Assembly (NCBI GenBank): GCA_964035575.1
Contig: OZ037905.1
Span: forward strand, 1,017,001 to 1,081,000
DNA from: Rhynchopus sp. YZ270_cl-10
Taxonomy: Eukaryota > Euglenozoa > Diplonemea > Diplonemida > Diplonemidae
Reading direction: 5' to 3'
Length of the DNA: 64,000 nt
Numbering within the stretch: position 1 is the first letter of the stretch; each line of letters opens with the position of its first letter. Below are positions 28,542-38,453 of this stretch, piece after piece. A program made the position numbers and the translations under genes. The notes under the pieces were generated by a model. The model made no database searches and was not told the DNA's origin. It was given only the letters and a program-made list of their open reading frames with translations.

Positions 28542-30627
28542 CTACCCTACATGCGGAAACGAAAGAACGAAGATGTAGTGAGGAAGGCATTCTGCTGGGG
28601 CTTCAATGATGTGCTTTTCGACGTGCGAATATGGGCATGAGATGGGTTCAAAATCTTCTAGGGGCATGCCTGGAAGACGTGGTAGCGTGCTTTTCTCTGG
28701 CTGCGTCGCATCCTCTGCTAAGAGAGCCTGAATCTGCGCCAGACGACGTTGCTGACTGTCCGATCGAATCTCCTCCTCCTCAATCTCCGCAAGCTGCAGC
28801 TCCAGCAACTCTTTGTCCAAGGACCCCCTCGGTCTTTTTGGGCTCTCCTTCTCCAAATTCACCGAACACAACACCGCACACAACACCTTATCACTCGAAT
28901 GCCTTGCCCCCATACTCACATCCACCGCACGCCTCAAGCTCTTCCACACCACGGCACCTTGCGTAACACCCTCCTTCAACAACCCCACGACCTCCTCTGC
29001 CTCACAACACCACCACATGCTCCCCACCCCAGTTGGAGTACGCCCTGCATTCACATCAAACCCTGCCAAGTTGACAAACCGACTCTGCAAAGGGCAGCTT
29101 TCGACGCTAAAACACTGTGCAACACAGGGCACATTACTCCAGGACTCATTTTCAGGTTCGTCCTCTTCAGGTTTACCTTCGATTGGGGCTGCACGCCAGG
29201 AAGGGGGAAACGGTGTGTTCGGTTGACAGATGAGGGTTGAGCTGTATGGGTGCATCGGATACGACGTCGCCGTGCTTTGGATGGAAGGGCATGGCTTCTT
29301 GGTAGGGGGTTCTTCTGTACACCCCGCCTCTACGGCATCTAAGAAAAGAGAGTACGGCGCGCTAACGGAAGCAGGGGAAAGTGAACACTGCAGACGAGCG
29401 AAAATTCGATGAGAAATTCCGTTGGATCGGCACACCTCATCCCATGCGATGAGATTCGCAGACAGCAGACGCATCGCTCTTGCAACCGGGACGACCCACG
29501 GAGGGGCCAACCCTTTCACCTTTTCCCGATATTGCTCCGCCACCGATTTGAACGCTGCACACCGTATTTCATCCGATTCTCCGATCAGTAGCTCCTCTCT
29601 ATCTGCCTTCTCTGCAATCTCTAAATATCCTGCACATAGCCGCAACGTAGTACAAAGCGCTTCTAAAGACCGTGTCTTGCCTCCTGTTAGCCTATCCGCA
29701 TACCGAATAAATTTTTGCGGAGATTGTAGCGTACTCTGACTATCAACACAATGCATAAAAGCAAACCCTGCGGGCAAAAGAAGATATTTTCTGAGTCGTG
29801 TATCCAAAGAGGTGATCGAGCAGAAGTGGTCCGCGATGCTTTCGATAAACTCGATTTGCGGTGCGTTCTGCGGCGACGCAGTTTGCAAAGGGAATACCAA
29901 GGCGTGTAGGGCAGTTTCGTCGAGTTTGCGTTTCTTGCCTTGGGAAGGTGTGGTGCTGCGACGTCCTTTCGTCTCAGAGGTGTCCGACAGCGCAACGCCG
30001 CGTGGGTCGCATAGGTACGGTGCCTCCTCAACAGGGTACCCTGCCTCGATGGAAACACTCACCCAGTTTACGGTGACGCATCGCATCAGGAGCTCGGCAG
30101 GGAGGGACGGCGCGGTGCGTGTTTTCTGTATTATTTTTTTTTGATAATTTTTAGGTGCAAGTGAGAGAGAGAGAGAGAGTCTTCACTAATTTTTTGAAGA
30201 GGTAAAAAAAAAAATATCTGTGATGGTGTGGCCGACCTCAAAAGCAGAAAATAGGAGAACATAGCACCTCCCTTTACACCATTTTGAACAAATTATTTCA
30301 TATACTTTCCTTTCTTAACGAAACGAAAAGAAAGCAAAGAGGCGAAAAATGTTGGAATTGAACAAAGAAAACTTTATGAGGAGGAACCGAAGCCTCTCAT
30401 GACAAGATGGAATATTTTGGAAACAAAAAAAAAAGAGAAAAAAAGATAGGAAAAAGTGGATCTCTGCATACCGCAGGAATAACAATGATGTGGGTCACGC
30501 CAGGGTCCGTAACGTTAGAGGCAATCACCGCACCGCGGTCGGAGAGCTGCTTCTGCACCTTGGGCGGCCGGTTCCCGAGAAAGGCAGCTGTGATGCCGGT
30601 GAGAGGGTGCTGTGTGTCGGACGACAT
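28542..30627 (-). CDS. BRCT-domain protein, two exons, 579 aa
   Basis: Exons are 30472-30627 (52 codons) and 28542-30125. Donor CCTGCG|GTATGC and acceptor ATACAG|AAAAC are phase 0. Joining them rebuilds one BRCT fold at about residues 8-90: LTGITAAFLGNRPPKVQKQL, then GAVIASNVTDPGVTHIIVIP on exon 1, and CVTVNWVSVSIEAGYPVEEA, with the conserved Trp, on exon 2. BRCT domains bind phosphopeptides or partner proteins in DNA repair and checkpoint control, so a nuclear role is inferred. The basic GKKRKLDE stretch could be an NLS. The remainder shows no catalytic motif. A short coiled-coil segment (LDKELLELQLAEIEEEEI) lies near the C-terminus. The 346-bp intron contains family A and family J repeats. 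Confidence 0.82.
30296..30406 (+). repeat. Family J and A repeats in the BRCT-gene intron
   Basis: A family J block (30296-30345, TTTCATATACTTTCC) and a shortened family A copy (30371-30406, GAGGAACCGAAGCCTCTCATG) both lie in the intron, on the plus strand and antisense to the gene. Confidence 0.6.
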
Positions 30628-30798
30628 TGTCAGAGGTTGCGGAGAACAGACGCCTTTTTTTTTTCTCCCCCTCTTTTTTGTCCCTCCCTGCCCACCTTTA
30701 TGCCTCCTACCACACACGCCTCTCTGTTACGTTGTACTTTGGAGAAGGGGTAGGGAAGTGTAGAGCAATAGGTGACAAAGAGGAAAAAGTAGTAAACG

Positions 30799-30916
30799 CA
30801 CAGACACCTCGACCTGTTTGAGTGAGGAGGTGGCTCTGCAGCGCGGTTTCGTCCCAGAACCGCAACGGTGTGTTCAAAATGCTTTGTTTCTATTTCCTCC
30901 TTCATGAGGTGGCAAA
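30799..30916 (+). repeat. Dispersed repeat, family G
   Basis: Second copy of the block at 4886-4999, with the same CCTCGACCTGTTTGAG start, GTGGCTCTGCAGC centre and TATTTCCTCCTT end. It lies just upstream of the BRCT gene start. Confidence 0.8.
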
Positions 30917-31018
30917 AGAAAAAAGGGGGGAGGGGGTATCATTCATTTTTAATACGACTTCTTGAAACTGATGCGGTCTTTTCTCAAACTCTTGTTTCTT
31001 TTTTTTTTGTAGCATCGA

Positions 31019-31154
31019 CCACCTGATTTTTACCCCGCGTATAGGCGCGTATAGCGCGTAAAGGCGCGTAAAGGCTGGGGAAAATGGGTGGGGTTTGGCC
31101 TATACAGGCCTGTACGGGCCTTTACGCGACTAACGCGGGGTAAAAATCAGGTGG
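31019..31154. mobile_element. 136-bp TIR element with ATCGA duplication
   Basis: The ends are CCACCTGATTTTTACCCCGCG and its exact inverse, 21 bp each. ATCGA flanks both sides (31014-31018 and 31155-31159). The interior is GC-rich, with short repeats of GGCGCGTA and the GGCCTRTACAGGCC type. Non-coding MITE-like element. Confidence 0.85.
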
Positions 31155-31380
31155 ATCGACAAAAAAAAAACACCATGTAGGCTGGGTTCTGTACAAAGTC
31201 GCCCAAAAGGCTAAATGAATTTCAAAAGGTATAGACACAGATCATCCTCAACCCCAAATGATTTTTTGCAAAAAATTATCTTTTAAGACAAACACATAGT
31301 CAAACTGATGCAGGTTTTGTCTTCACCTTGGTTTTGTATTAGTGTAGACACTATAATATTATTTTTTTTTTTTTTGCATA

Positions 31381-32159
31381 ATCAGGGTTTCCGCCAGCAT
31401 TTGGGGTTTCAGGATTTGGGGGGGTCCATCAAAAAGACCCCCCAAAAATTTTTTTTTCTCCCCGCAAGAGCGGTCGTCGCGCGCTTCGCGCGCGCCTCCC
31501 TGGCAGCCACAGGTGGAGAGGCGAAGGGTGCTGCGGGGGGAGGGCCGCAAAAAAAATTTCGGGAAGGGTTGAAAGGGCGGGGGAGCTCACTGCCGATTGA
31601 GGTGTCACTTCCACTAGGCTGCAGAAAGGCTGTCTTTGCTTTTTTGTTGTGTCGACAATCACCTGCTAGTGCAGGATCTGGTCGGGGGTGGAAGCTTAAC
31701 AAGGTAAGGGTCTTGTGAGAGGGTGATGGCATTTGCTTTTTTCGTTGTATGGCGCTACAGTGCTGCAGTTGGAACATGTAATAGAAAGTGAATGTACTCG
31801 CTGCTTGCATCGAAGCCTCCTTAAAAAAGGGGCAACCACATAAGTATCAATGGGGATATATCAATATCAAATAGTCAGCAACAGCGCCGCAGGCGCACGG
31901 TACGCTACTTTTTTCTTTTTCTCTTTTTTTCTTTTAGATTTTCCCCCCCTTTTCTTCCACTTCTTTTGACACAGCGAGCCAAATGCTCTGCACGGTGGGG
32001 TCACATGACCACGGGGGGTCATCTACAACCTCCAAAACCCCATTTTTCTTGGGGGGGTCCATGGGCCCCCCCAAACCCCTGTAAAAATCCGGATTTTTCT
32101 GGGAAAAATATTGGGGGGGTCCATGGTCCCCCCCGGTCCCCCTTGGCGGAAACCCTGAT
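31381..32159. mobile_element. 779-bp non-autonomous TIR element
   Basis: ATCAGGGTTTCCGCCA at the left is the inverse of TGGCGGAAACCCTGAT at the right. G-rich subterminal blocks (GGGGGGGTCCAT) occur near both ends. The interior contains a family I repeat (about 31648-31700), a GCGCGCTTCGCGCGCG palindrome, and a block (31881-31910) whose inverse complement recurs inside the element at 62157-62908. No transposase frame is visible. The target-site duplication is unclear. Confidence 0.7.
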
Positions 32160-32787
32160 AATTTTGAGAAGTTTCAAAGGGGGGGAAAATAGCGTGGAGG
32201 AAGGAAAGGTTCTACCATGTAGCTTTGTTAGCTACAAATGGCTTCGAAGAAGAAAAAAAAGAAAGCATTTCAACAATATGCATTGAAATAAATTGCATAG
32301 GTATATGGTTTAGGGATCAAAAAATGGTCCCATCTTTCTTTTAGGAAAAAAATAGGGGGAAAACAAACCGATACACATCACACACCATTCTGAAGAAGAG
32401 GGAACAAAGTGCGCACGGGTAAGGGATAGAAGACTCTGCCTTTGCAAATGTCGTTGCGCCCAAAAGGGGATGAGATTTTGGAGCATTTATGCACAGAATA
32501 GAATACTGCATGCTATTTGTGTTCGTGCCATGATGTTCAGTTTTTTTGTGATTTTTTTGAACTTTTTTTGTGCATCTCCAGACATAAGAAGGGAAGACAC
32601 CGTGCCCCTTATATTCCTCGCGAAGCCTTCTGATGAGTGTTTAGTGGTAGGGGTTTTTGTTGTTGTTGCTGTATGGACAATCTGTTAATTTGCTTTGCAT
32701 TTGACTTCTGTTACAGTTCTGCATTGCAAACTATTGTGCCCCTCACAGCAAGGTTGATTAAAAGGGGGGAAATGCAAGATGGCCCTA

Positions 32788-33190
32788 CACGGCGACCAAG
32801 TAGGTGATATGACATGAGACATATGAGACATATGAGACATATGAGACATATGAGACATATGAGACATATGAGACATATGAGACATATGAGACATATGAGA
32901 CATATGAGACATATGAGACATATGAGACATATGAGACATATGAGACATATGAGACATATGAGACATATGAGACATATGAGACATATGAGACATATGAGAC
33001 ATATGAGACATATGAGACATATGAGACATATGAGACATATGAGACATATGAGACATATGAGACATATGAGACATATGAGACATATGAGACATATGAGACA
33101 TATGAGACATATGAGACATATGAGACATGACATGCTCAACACCATGTTAAAAAAATAACATGGTATGTCATGGTATGCTTGGTTGCCGTG
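32788..33190. mobile_element. TA-flanked TIR element filled with a 9-bp satellite
   Basis: The ends CACGGCGACCAAG and CTTGGTTGCCGTG are inverted repeats (one mismatch), with TA on both sides (32786-32787 and 33191-33192), as for Tc1/mariner-type insertion. Most of the interior (about 32815-33126) is a near-perfect tandem array of the 9-mer ACATATGAG, about 34-35 copies. A small hairpin (CATGTTAAAAAAATAACATG) follows. The open frames seen in the array are repeat artefacts. Confidence 0.8.
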
Positions 33191-33237
33191 TAAAGCGACT
33201 ATATCACCTTGTCAAATAAAATGGAAATTGTGAGGTT

Positions 33238-33285
33238 TGGACGCAGACATCCATGGGTTATCAAACGGAGGGGGGCACTTCATTG
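33238..33285 (+). repeat. Partial family F repeat
   Basis: GACGCAGACATCCATGGGTTATCAAACGG and GCACTTCATTG. It shares its last part with 7980-8003. Confidence 0.5.
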
Positions 33286-33349
33286 ATACAACACAGCGGG
33301 TGGGGAATGCTGTACACAGGTACACAGGCATACACACACAAAAAGAAAA

Positions 33350-33393
33350 GTTTATAGATGAACATAAGCCTCTCGTTCTAAGTCACCTTGATC
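33350..33393 (+). repeat. Dispersed hairpin repeat, family A
   Basis: GTTTATAGATGAACATAAGC, CTCTCGTT, then CTAAGTCACCTTGATCA. Between two TIR elements. Confidence 0.7.
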
Positions 33394-33480
33394 AAAAAAA
33401 ATGCTTTCATTTACTGTGAAACATACAGTGCAACACGGCTAAGTAGTCCTCCCAACATAAGGTCGGATAAAAAAAATATA

Positions 33481-33801
33481 CCGCGATTGGAAATATTATG
33501 GATCGAATTAAGTACCAAATGTCCCGAAAAAACTTCAAACGTACCATAATTAATTCGGTCCAACAATAACCCGAACCAAATATTAATTCGATTCATATCG
33601 TTCTGGGCAAAAAAGTACTTGTCAAAAAAATAAGATTCGCCCTTTCCTCGGGGGACAAATACAAAAAAAATTGCCCCCCAAAACATTATGGACCGAATTA
33701 AGTACCAAATGAAACTCAAAAACCTCAAACGTACCATAATTAATTCGGTCCATAATATTTTGTTTCTTTATTTATTCGGTCCATAATATTTCCAAACGCG
33801 G
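33481..33801. mobile_element. 321-bp MITE with TA target sites
   Basis: The left end CCGCGATTGGAAATATTATG and the right end (inverse) CCGCGTTTGGAAATATTATG match at 19 of 20 bases and are flanked by TA. Internally, a unit bounded by ATTATGGACCGAATTAA and TTAATTCGGTCCATAAT occurs as two diverged direct copies (33495-33572 and 33686-33760). Each can fold on itself. Non-coding. Confidence 0.88.
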
Positions 33802-34428
33802 TACTCAAGCGTGACTGAGGCGTACTCAGGAATAGTTGGTACGCTGCCGACCATCGCCTCAGATATATAGTTTTTTTCCCAGCTCCAAGCCATTTTTTTT
33901 TTTTTTCCCAGGCGTACTAAGACCTCGCTGCGTTGTATGGTGAAAGCTAAGATACGGATAAAGACTGCAATGTGGCAACGCTGTGACACACTACACAGAG
34001 GGGGGGGAAAAAACTGTGTATGACTGTTCTAACCCTTTATAAAGGAAAGGAAAAAAGGGGGGGTCGTGGAAGAAAAAGGAACAGTGAAAAAGATCGCTTC
34101 ACAGATTACATTGGATCATGTTTGACATTAATTTACAAACCTTGCAGCTTTTATTAAACTTGAAACATTACACAAATCCCCAACACAGAAGAGGACAGTA
34201 CCCATCCAAAACAAACCCATCCCCCCCACTCGAGAATACACAAATTCTTCACAAAAAAAAATGCGCAAAAAAAAGAGAGCTGTTGTTCGAGGGCAAGGCG
34301 ATGAACACGACTAGGCAAATTCTCTTTAGTTTGCGTCTTCAGAAAAAAAAAAATTGAAAAAAAAAAAAAAACTAAAAAAAGATAAACGTTTATATCCCCC
34401 CCCTTTCCCCTCCCCACTTCCCCTTTCT

Positions 34429-35553
34429 TTACAACTCTGCCTTGCAAAGTGGACATGTCTTTTCATTTTTGAACCAATCTCTGATGCAATCATCGTGAAA
34501 AATGTGTTGGCATGGGAGGAACGCGCCTTCAATTTGTGTTTCAATGGTGTCGAGGCAGACAGAACAGGCGCCGCCGTGGGTTTCTTTGTGGGCGGCAAAT
34601 GCTTCGGAGATGGGGATGCTGATACGCGCGAGGGAGTCTTCCGACGCACCACGGGACACATCGTCCTCCGAGAGGCGAACCAGAAGCTCGTAGTGAAGCG
34701 GGGTGAAGTCGACCACCGTTTGGAGGTACGTACGGAGGGAGGGGATGTCCAGGTGCATGAGACGCTCCTGCTCGGTTTGAGTGGGTGGGGCTCTTTGAAC
34801 TGCATGGCGTTGGCCGGCTTGGTCGTACACAAAATCGCCGTTGTTGTTGTTGTTGTTGTTATTGTTATTATTGTTATAGGCATTGTACACATTAGTGGTA
34901 TTGCCATCAGTGTTAATGGGCTGCTGGCCTTCCTTCTCCTTCTCCTTCTCCTGCCTCTTCTGCAGCTTCTTTTGACTCAGCTGTTCATGCCTCCTCGTCG
35001 CTCCTACCGTTCTCCTCCGTGCCTCGGCATTTTGCTTTTCAACAATCTTTCTCCATTTCTCCTTTATCTTCTCTTCATATGATTCTACCAAGACAATCTG
35101 GTCAATATCATTTTCCTTTTCCCATGTCAAAGCACCTCCTGGGGTCCATACACAAAGGTATTCGGAGCCTTTTTTGGACCCCTTTTTGCCAAGAATTTGC
35201 TTGACAACGAATTCTTCTTGGACGTCAGAATCGAGGTCGGTGTCATAAGAGAAATAGGAGGAGCAACCGTGGGGGAGTGAGCTAAGGTTTTCGATGTGGG
35301 TCAGCAAATCGGTTCCGATCTTTTCAAGGGCCTCCGCTTGGGCAGCAATGTCGTGGAGCTTTCTTTCGATGGCGGAGTACACCGCGTCGTCCTCCTTCAT
35401 GAGCCGTTCCTCCTCCTCAAACATGGCCTCAATTCTGTCCGGCCCATCCTCGTTGTCTGCCAGACCAACAGCAGAGGGTGTAGAAGTCACATCGCATTCA
35501 CCTGCCACGCTCTGAAGCTCCATGCACGACACAAAATTTGCCACATCGGCCAT
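34429..35553 (-). CDS. Chromodomain plus RING-H2 protein (putative E3 ligase)
   Basis: 374 residues. A chromodomain-like segment at about 113-165 reads EEFVVKQILGKK, EYLCVWTPGG, LTWEKENDI, VLVESYEEKI, matching the Y/F-x-V-x-x-I-L ... Y-L-x-x-W ... T-W-E pattern. At 330-370 is a complete RING-H2 finger: C330, C333, C348, H350, H353, C356, C367, C370. Between them lie a charged helix rich in K/E/Q (160-210) and a 12-Asn run encoded by a GTT microsatellite. RING-H2 proteins normally recruit ubiquitin-conjugating enzymes, and chromodomains bind methyl-lysine histone tails. A chromatin-linked E3 is inferred, although only part of the aromatic cage is recognisable. The start MADVANF precedes an acidic N-terminal helix. 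Confidence 0.85.
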   Translation of the reverse strand: MADVANFVSCMELQSVAGECDVTSTPSAVGLADNEDGPDRIEAMFEEEERLMKEDDAVYSAIERKLHDIAAQAEALEKIGTDLLTHIENLSSLPHGCSSYFSYDTDLDSDVQEEFVVKQILGKKGSKKGSEYLCVWTPGGALTWEKENDIDQIVLVESYEEKIKEKWRKIVEKQNAEARRRTVGATRRHEQLSQKKLQKRQEKEKEKEGQQPINTDGNTTNVYNAYNNNNNNNNNNNNGDFVYDQAGQRHAVQRAPPTQTEQERLMHLDIPSLRTYLQTVVDFTPLHYELLVRLSEDDVSRGASEDSLARISIPISEAFAAHKETHGGACSVCLDTIETQIEGAFLPCQHIFHDDCIRDWFKNEKTCPLCKAEL

Positions 35554-36926
35554 GGTTTTGGTGTAAAAAAAAATTTACAAAAAAAAGGGGGGGGAGTGCG
35601 TGGGGGTTACCCCTCTGGCTTCCTAAAAAGGGGGATTTTTTGTTGTGTTGACAATCACAACAAGGTTTTGTACACCAATGCTACATGCTAAGAAGGGGTG
35701 TTGGAGGTTACAGTTAAGAAACTGCCCTCTTTTCAAAAATGGAAAAGTGGAGGTGGGGAAACAGAACAACAAAAGGTTCATAAGATGATCCTAAGCCTCG
35801 CATTTAAGCCAATATTTGATCACAGTATTAAGGGAAAACTTAGAAAGTTGGGGGATGGGTACGCATTTTTTTTGTTTTTGTTCAGCCCCGTCCATTGCTG
35901 TTTCTTTTTTTTTTTAAATTCCAGACATTCGGCTCCGAAGGGAAGTAGGTAGGGGGGTGGTCCCCCCCCGCCCTAAAAAAAATAAAATAAAATAGATTCC
36001 CCAAGGATACCATACTGTACCTTAAAAGTGTATGGATACATGTGAGTCACTTCGATCGTTCTTCGCCCTTTTGTGTGTTTCTTCTTTTTTTCGAAACTTC
36101 TAAAAAGTCTCCAAAAACTGCACCATTGCCGAATAATAGTTCAAAAAAAAAAAAATAGGGGGAGGTAGGAAGGGGGGGGGACAGCCTCCCACCCTCTCTC
36201 CACGCGGTAGTAGATTGGAAATTTGTCGAAAAAAGATTTTTTTTGTTCGATCATTTTTTTAAAATTATTTGATTTTGTTCTCTCCCCCTTCTCCCCACCC
36301 CAAAGCTGTATTTAAAAAAAAAAAAAAAAAAAAAAACAACGACGTGCATCACCCCCTCTTCCAAATAGCCTCATTACCAGGGGCTGTTTTGTATCATTCC
36401 ATCCACTTTAAAATGACACCAGGGCTCAAGCACACGAAAATACAAAAAAAAAAAGACATTCTTTTGAGCAGAAATACCGAACAGAGCATTGATGGCATTT
36501 GGTGAACTACACGCAATTACCTTTTGCTCCTGCAGTGTTTCCTTCAAAAAATAGGGGGAGGGGATAAATATATCAGTTTTCGGAGAGAGGGGTTATACTG
36601 TCCTCTTTTTTTGTACACTATTTTTAGAAATAAAAAATAAAAAAAATGACGGTTTCAGAACAAAAATAGGGGGGGATGCACACAAAAAAAAAAAGGCGGA
36701 ACTCGCTGTCCCAATTTTTTTTTGTGAGGGGGGGGAAAAGGGGGAGGGTTTGGGGTTTTAAAAAAACACACAACTTTTTTTTGCTTTTCATTTTTTTTTT
36801 AAATGTCGAAGAGCACTTTCCGCAGTTGCCTAGGAGGGGGTTTTTTTCCTCATCTTCTTACACATTGTACCCCCTCTCTCTGCAAACAGCGCCGACCCCA
36901 TCCCACCCACCCCAGAAATAATTCGC
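35554..36926. other. AT-rich spacer
   Basis: Contains a family I-like head (about 35648) and a family A copy (35775-35810). Otherwise homopolymer-rich DNA without supported exons. The last part would be the 3' flank of the exon ending at 36927. Confidence 0.5.
35775..35810 (+). repeat. Dispersed hairpin repeat, family A
   Basis: TTCATAAGATGATCCTAAGC, CTCGCATTTAAGCC. The second half is diverged. Confidence 0.55.
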
Positions 36927-36989
36927 TTATTCCTCAATCCCGAAGGTCTTCTTGCACTGTTCCAAACGGGGCAGGGTCCATGCATCGCA
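36927..36989 (-). CDS. Orphan terminal exon, 20 codons plus stop
   Basis: A strong acceptor (T-rich tract then TTTTCACAG) is followed by CDAWTLPRLEQCKKTFGIEE and TAA. It is GC-balanced and protein-like, unlike its surroundings. No upstream exon with a matching phase-0 donor could be identified between it and the CX9C gene at 37864. It resembles the ends of small Cys-pair proteins (two Cys ten residues apart), but the family is unknown. Confidence 0.45.
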   Translation of the reverse strand, partial: CDAWTLPRLEQCKKTFGIEE

Positions 36990-37863
36990 CTGTGAAAAAA
37001 ATGATATTTTTTGTTATCTCGACAACCGCCTAATACCCCAGGCTAGGGTCTGTACTCAATGTTGACCGAAGCCTTTTGTACTACGAAAGGTATAGTCATT
37101 CGTTCTGAAACCCTAGCAGCTTATGAAAAAAATTTCCTTCCCCCCAGGAGGTAGTCTCACATGCTTGGATACGCTGATACTACTTACCCTTAGAAAGATT
37201 GTTTGTAGGCTACGGTTCTGAGACTGTCCTTGTTTAGTAATCGTCAGAACAAAGGGAGAGGGGGAGAAACACAAATAAAGTTATCCCTTCACAACCTCCT
37301 TGCAATGCCCTTTCTTTCAAAACCATCACAAAAAACATAACCTATTTTCATATACTTTATACACAGGAGGTACAACAACAACTATCATACGGTATAGCTG
37401 GCTTGAGGTGAAACCCCAACCAGGCAAGCCCGACATAAGGCCAGCTATATTAGCAGACGCTTGCCCCGGAGTGTTGTACATGGATGGAAAAAAAAAAAGG
37501 GTCGACTTGAAATACAAAGCCCTCTTGTGAACAGTGTACCTCGGTGCATGACTCGGTGCACCGGGTGATGGGAAAAAAAAAATATGGGGAGGCGCTTCCG
37601 TTTAACGGCAACCCACAAGAGTAGAACAACAACCAAACTTTTGAGAAACAGACGCCAATGAGACCTAGAGTCTCTCTTCTTACTTGTGTGCTACAGACAA
37701 ACATGACAACGCTAACCACGACTGCCACGGCAGAGCGGGGTCCCTAACGGTTCACTGGGGGGGATCCACATAGATAAAGAAAACAAAAAATACGAAAGCA
37801 AGGAAGAAAACCAGTAAAAAAAAAAAAAAAAAAATATGACCCAGTGTCTGGGAAAGGAGGGGG
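36990..37863. other. Spacer or intron region with repeats
   Basis: Holds a family I copy (about 37012-37090), part of family J (near 37347) and a family B copy (37501-37572). An upstream exon of the orphan terminal exon may be hidden here. Confidence 0.45.
37501..37572 (+). repeat. Dispersed repeat, family B
   Basis: GTCGACTTGAAATACAAAGC, CCTCTTGTGAACAGTGTACC, then a short hairpin around CGGTGCATGACTCGGTGCACCG. Confidence 0.7.
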
Positions 37864-38453
37864 TCATACGTATTCACCAGGGCGCTCCTTTGTCATTTTT
37901 GCGGCGAATTTGTTGGAAGGGTGTGAGCGGCACTGAATGTCCAAGTACTCGTCCCACATGCACGGCCCCTGGGAGCGGTCAAGCGCATCCTGGTAGTGCT
38001 TCTGGTATCCGCTGTGGTTGGAGAAGTCTGTGAAGTCTCCGACCTTGTGGTTGCTGCGGGCTGTGGGGGGGGGGAAGGTGGAGGTGGAGGATGTGTGTTA
38101 CATAGCACGCGGTTGTTCATTTACACACAACAACCCACATTTTGCTTTCAATCACCCTACCAAAACAGGTTCACTAAATAACACCCGAATGGTATTTGGG
38201 CTCATACTATATACAGCGTTAAAAAAATCTGTAAAAGAAACTGTGGGTATATGACGGTAGAGGTCAAAATATGTTACGGGGAGCAAAAGGGGGATGTGAG
38301 TTTTGAGTGTGAGGTGCGGCGACTCGTGAATGACATACTCCACACGTGGTACCGGGGGGTGATGTGCGCGGCGGCGGGGTTGCGGGATGCCTCGGGCTCG
38401 GGCATGCCGTGTTGGTGGTCAATGAGACCCCATGCTGCCATGATTGCTGCCAT
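37864..38453 (-). CDS. Small two-exon CX9C protein, 103 aa
   Basis: Exons are 38339-38453 and 37864-38060, separated by a 278-bp intron (donor GTATGT, acceptor CCCACAG; phase 1). The joined protein starts MAAIMAAWGLIDHQHGMPEP and reads across the junction as YHVWTRSNHKVGDFTDFSNH. It then has CMWDEYLDIQC, a CX9C pair, and ends MTKERPGEYV. Single or twin CX9C motifs are typical of intermembrane-space and respiratory-complex subunits imported by the Mia40 pathway. A mitochondrial location is inferred, but no presequence is evident and I cannot name a family. An AG (CCCTCAG) 28 bases upstream of the ATG could be a leader acceptor. Confidence 0.7.

Larger units (their letters stand above)
30628..34428. 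other. Repeat- and element-rich spacer
   Basis: No host gene is supported in this 3.8 kb. It contains family G (30799-30916), a 136-bp TIR element (31019), a 779-bp TIR element (31381), two adjacent elements with TA target sites (32788 and 33481), and family A, D, F and I repeats. It is the densest accumulation of small elements in the window. Confidence 0.65.

Noticed and set aside
32685-33158. Frames encoding (SHM)n or (RHM)n over about 110-145 residues
   Set aside because: They only translate the 9-bp satellite, which is open in several frames on both strands.
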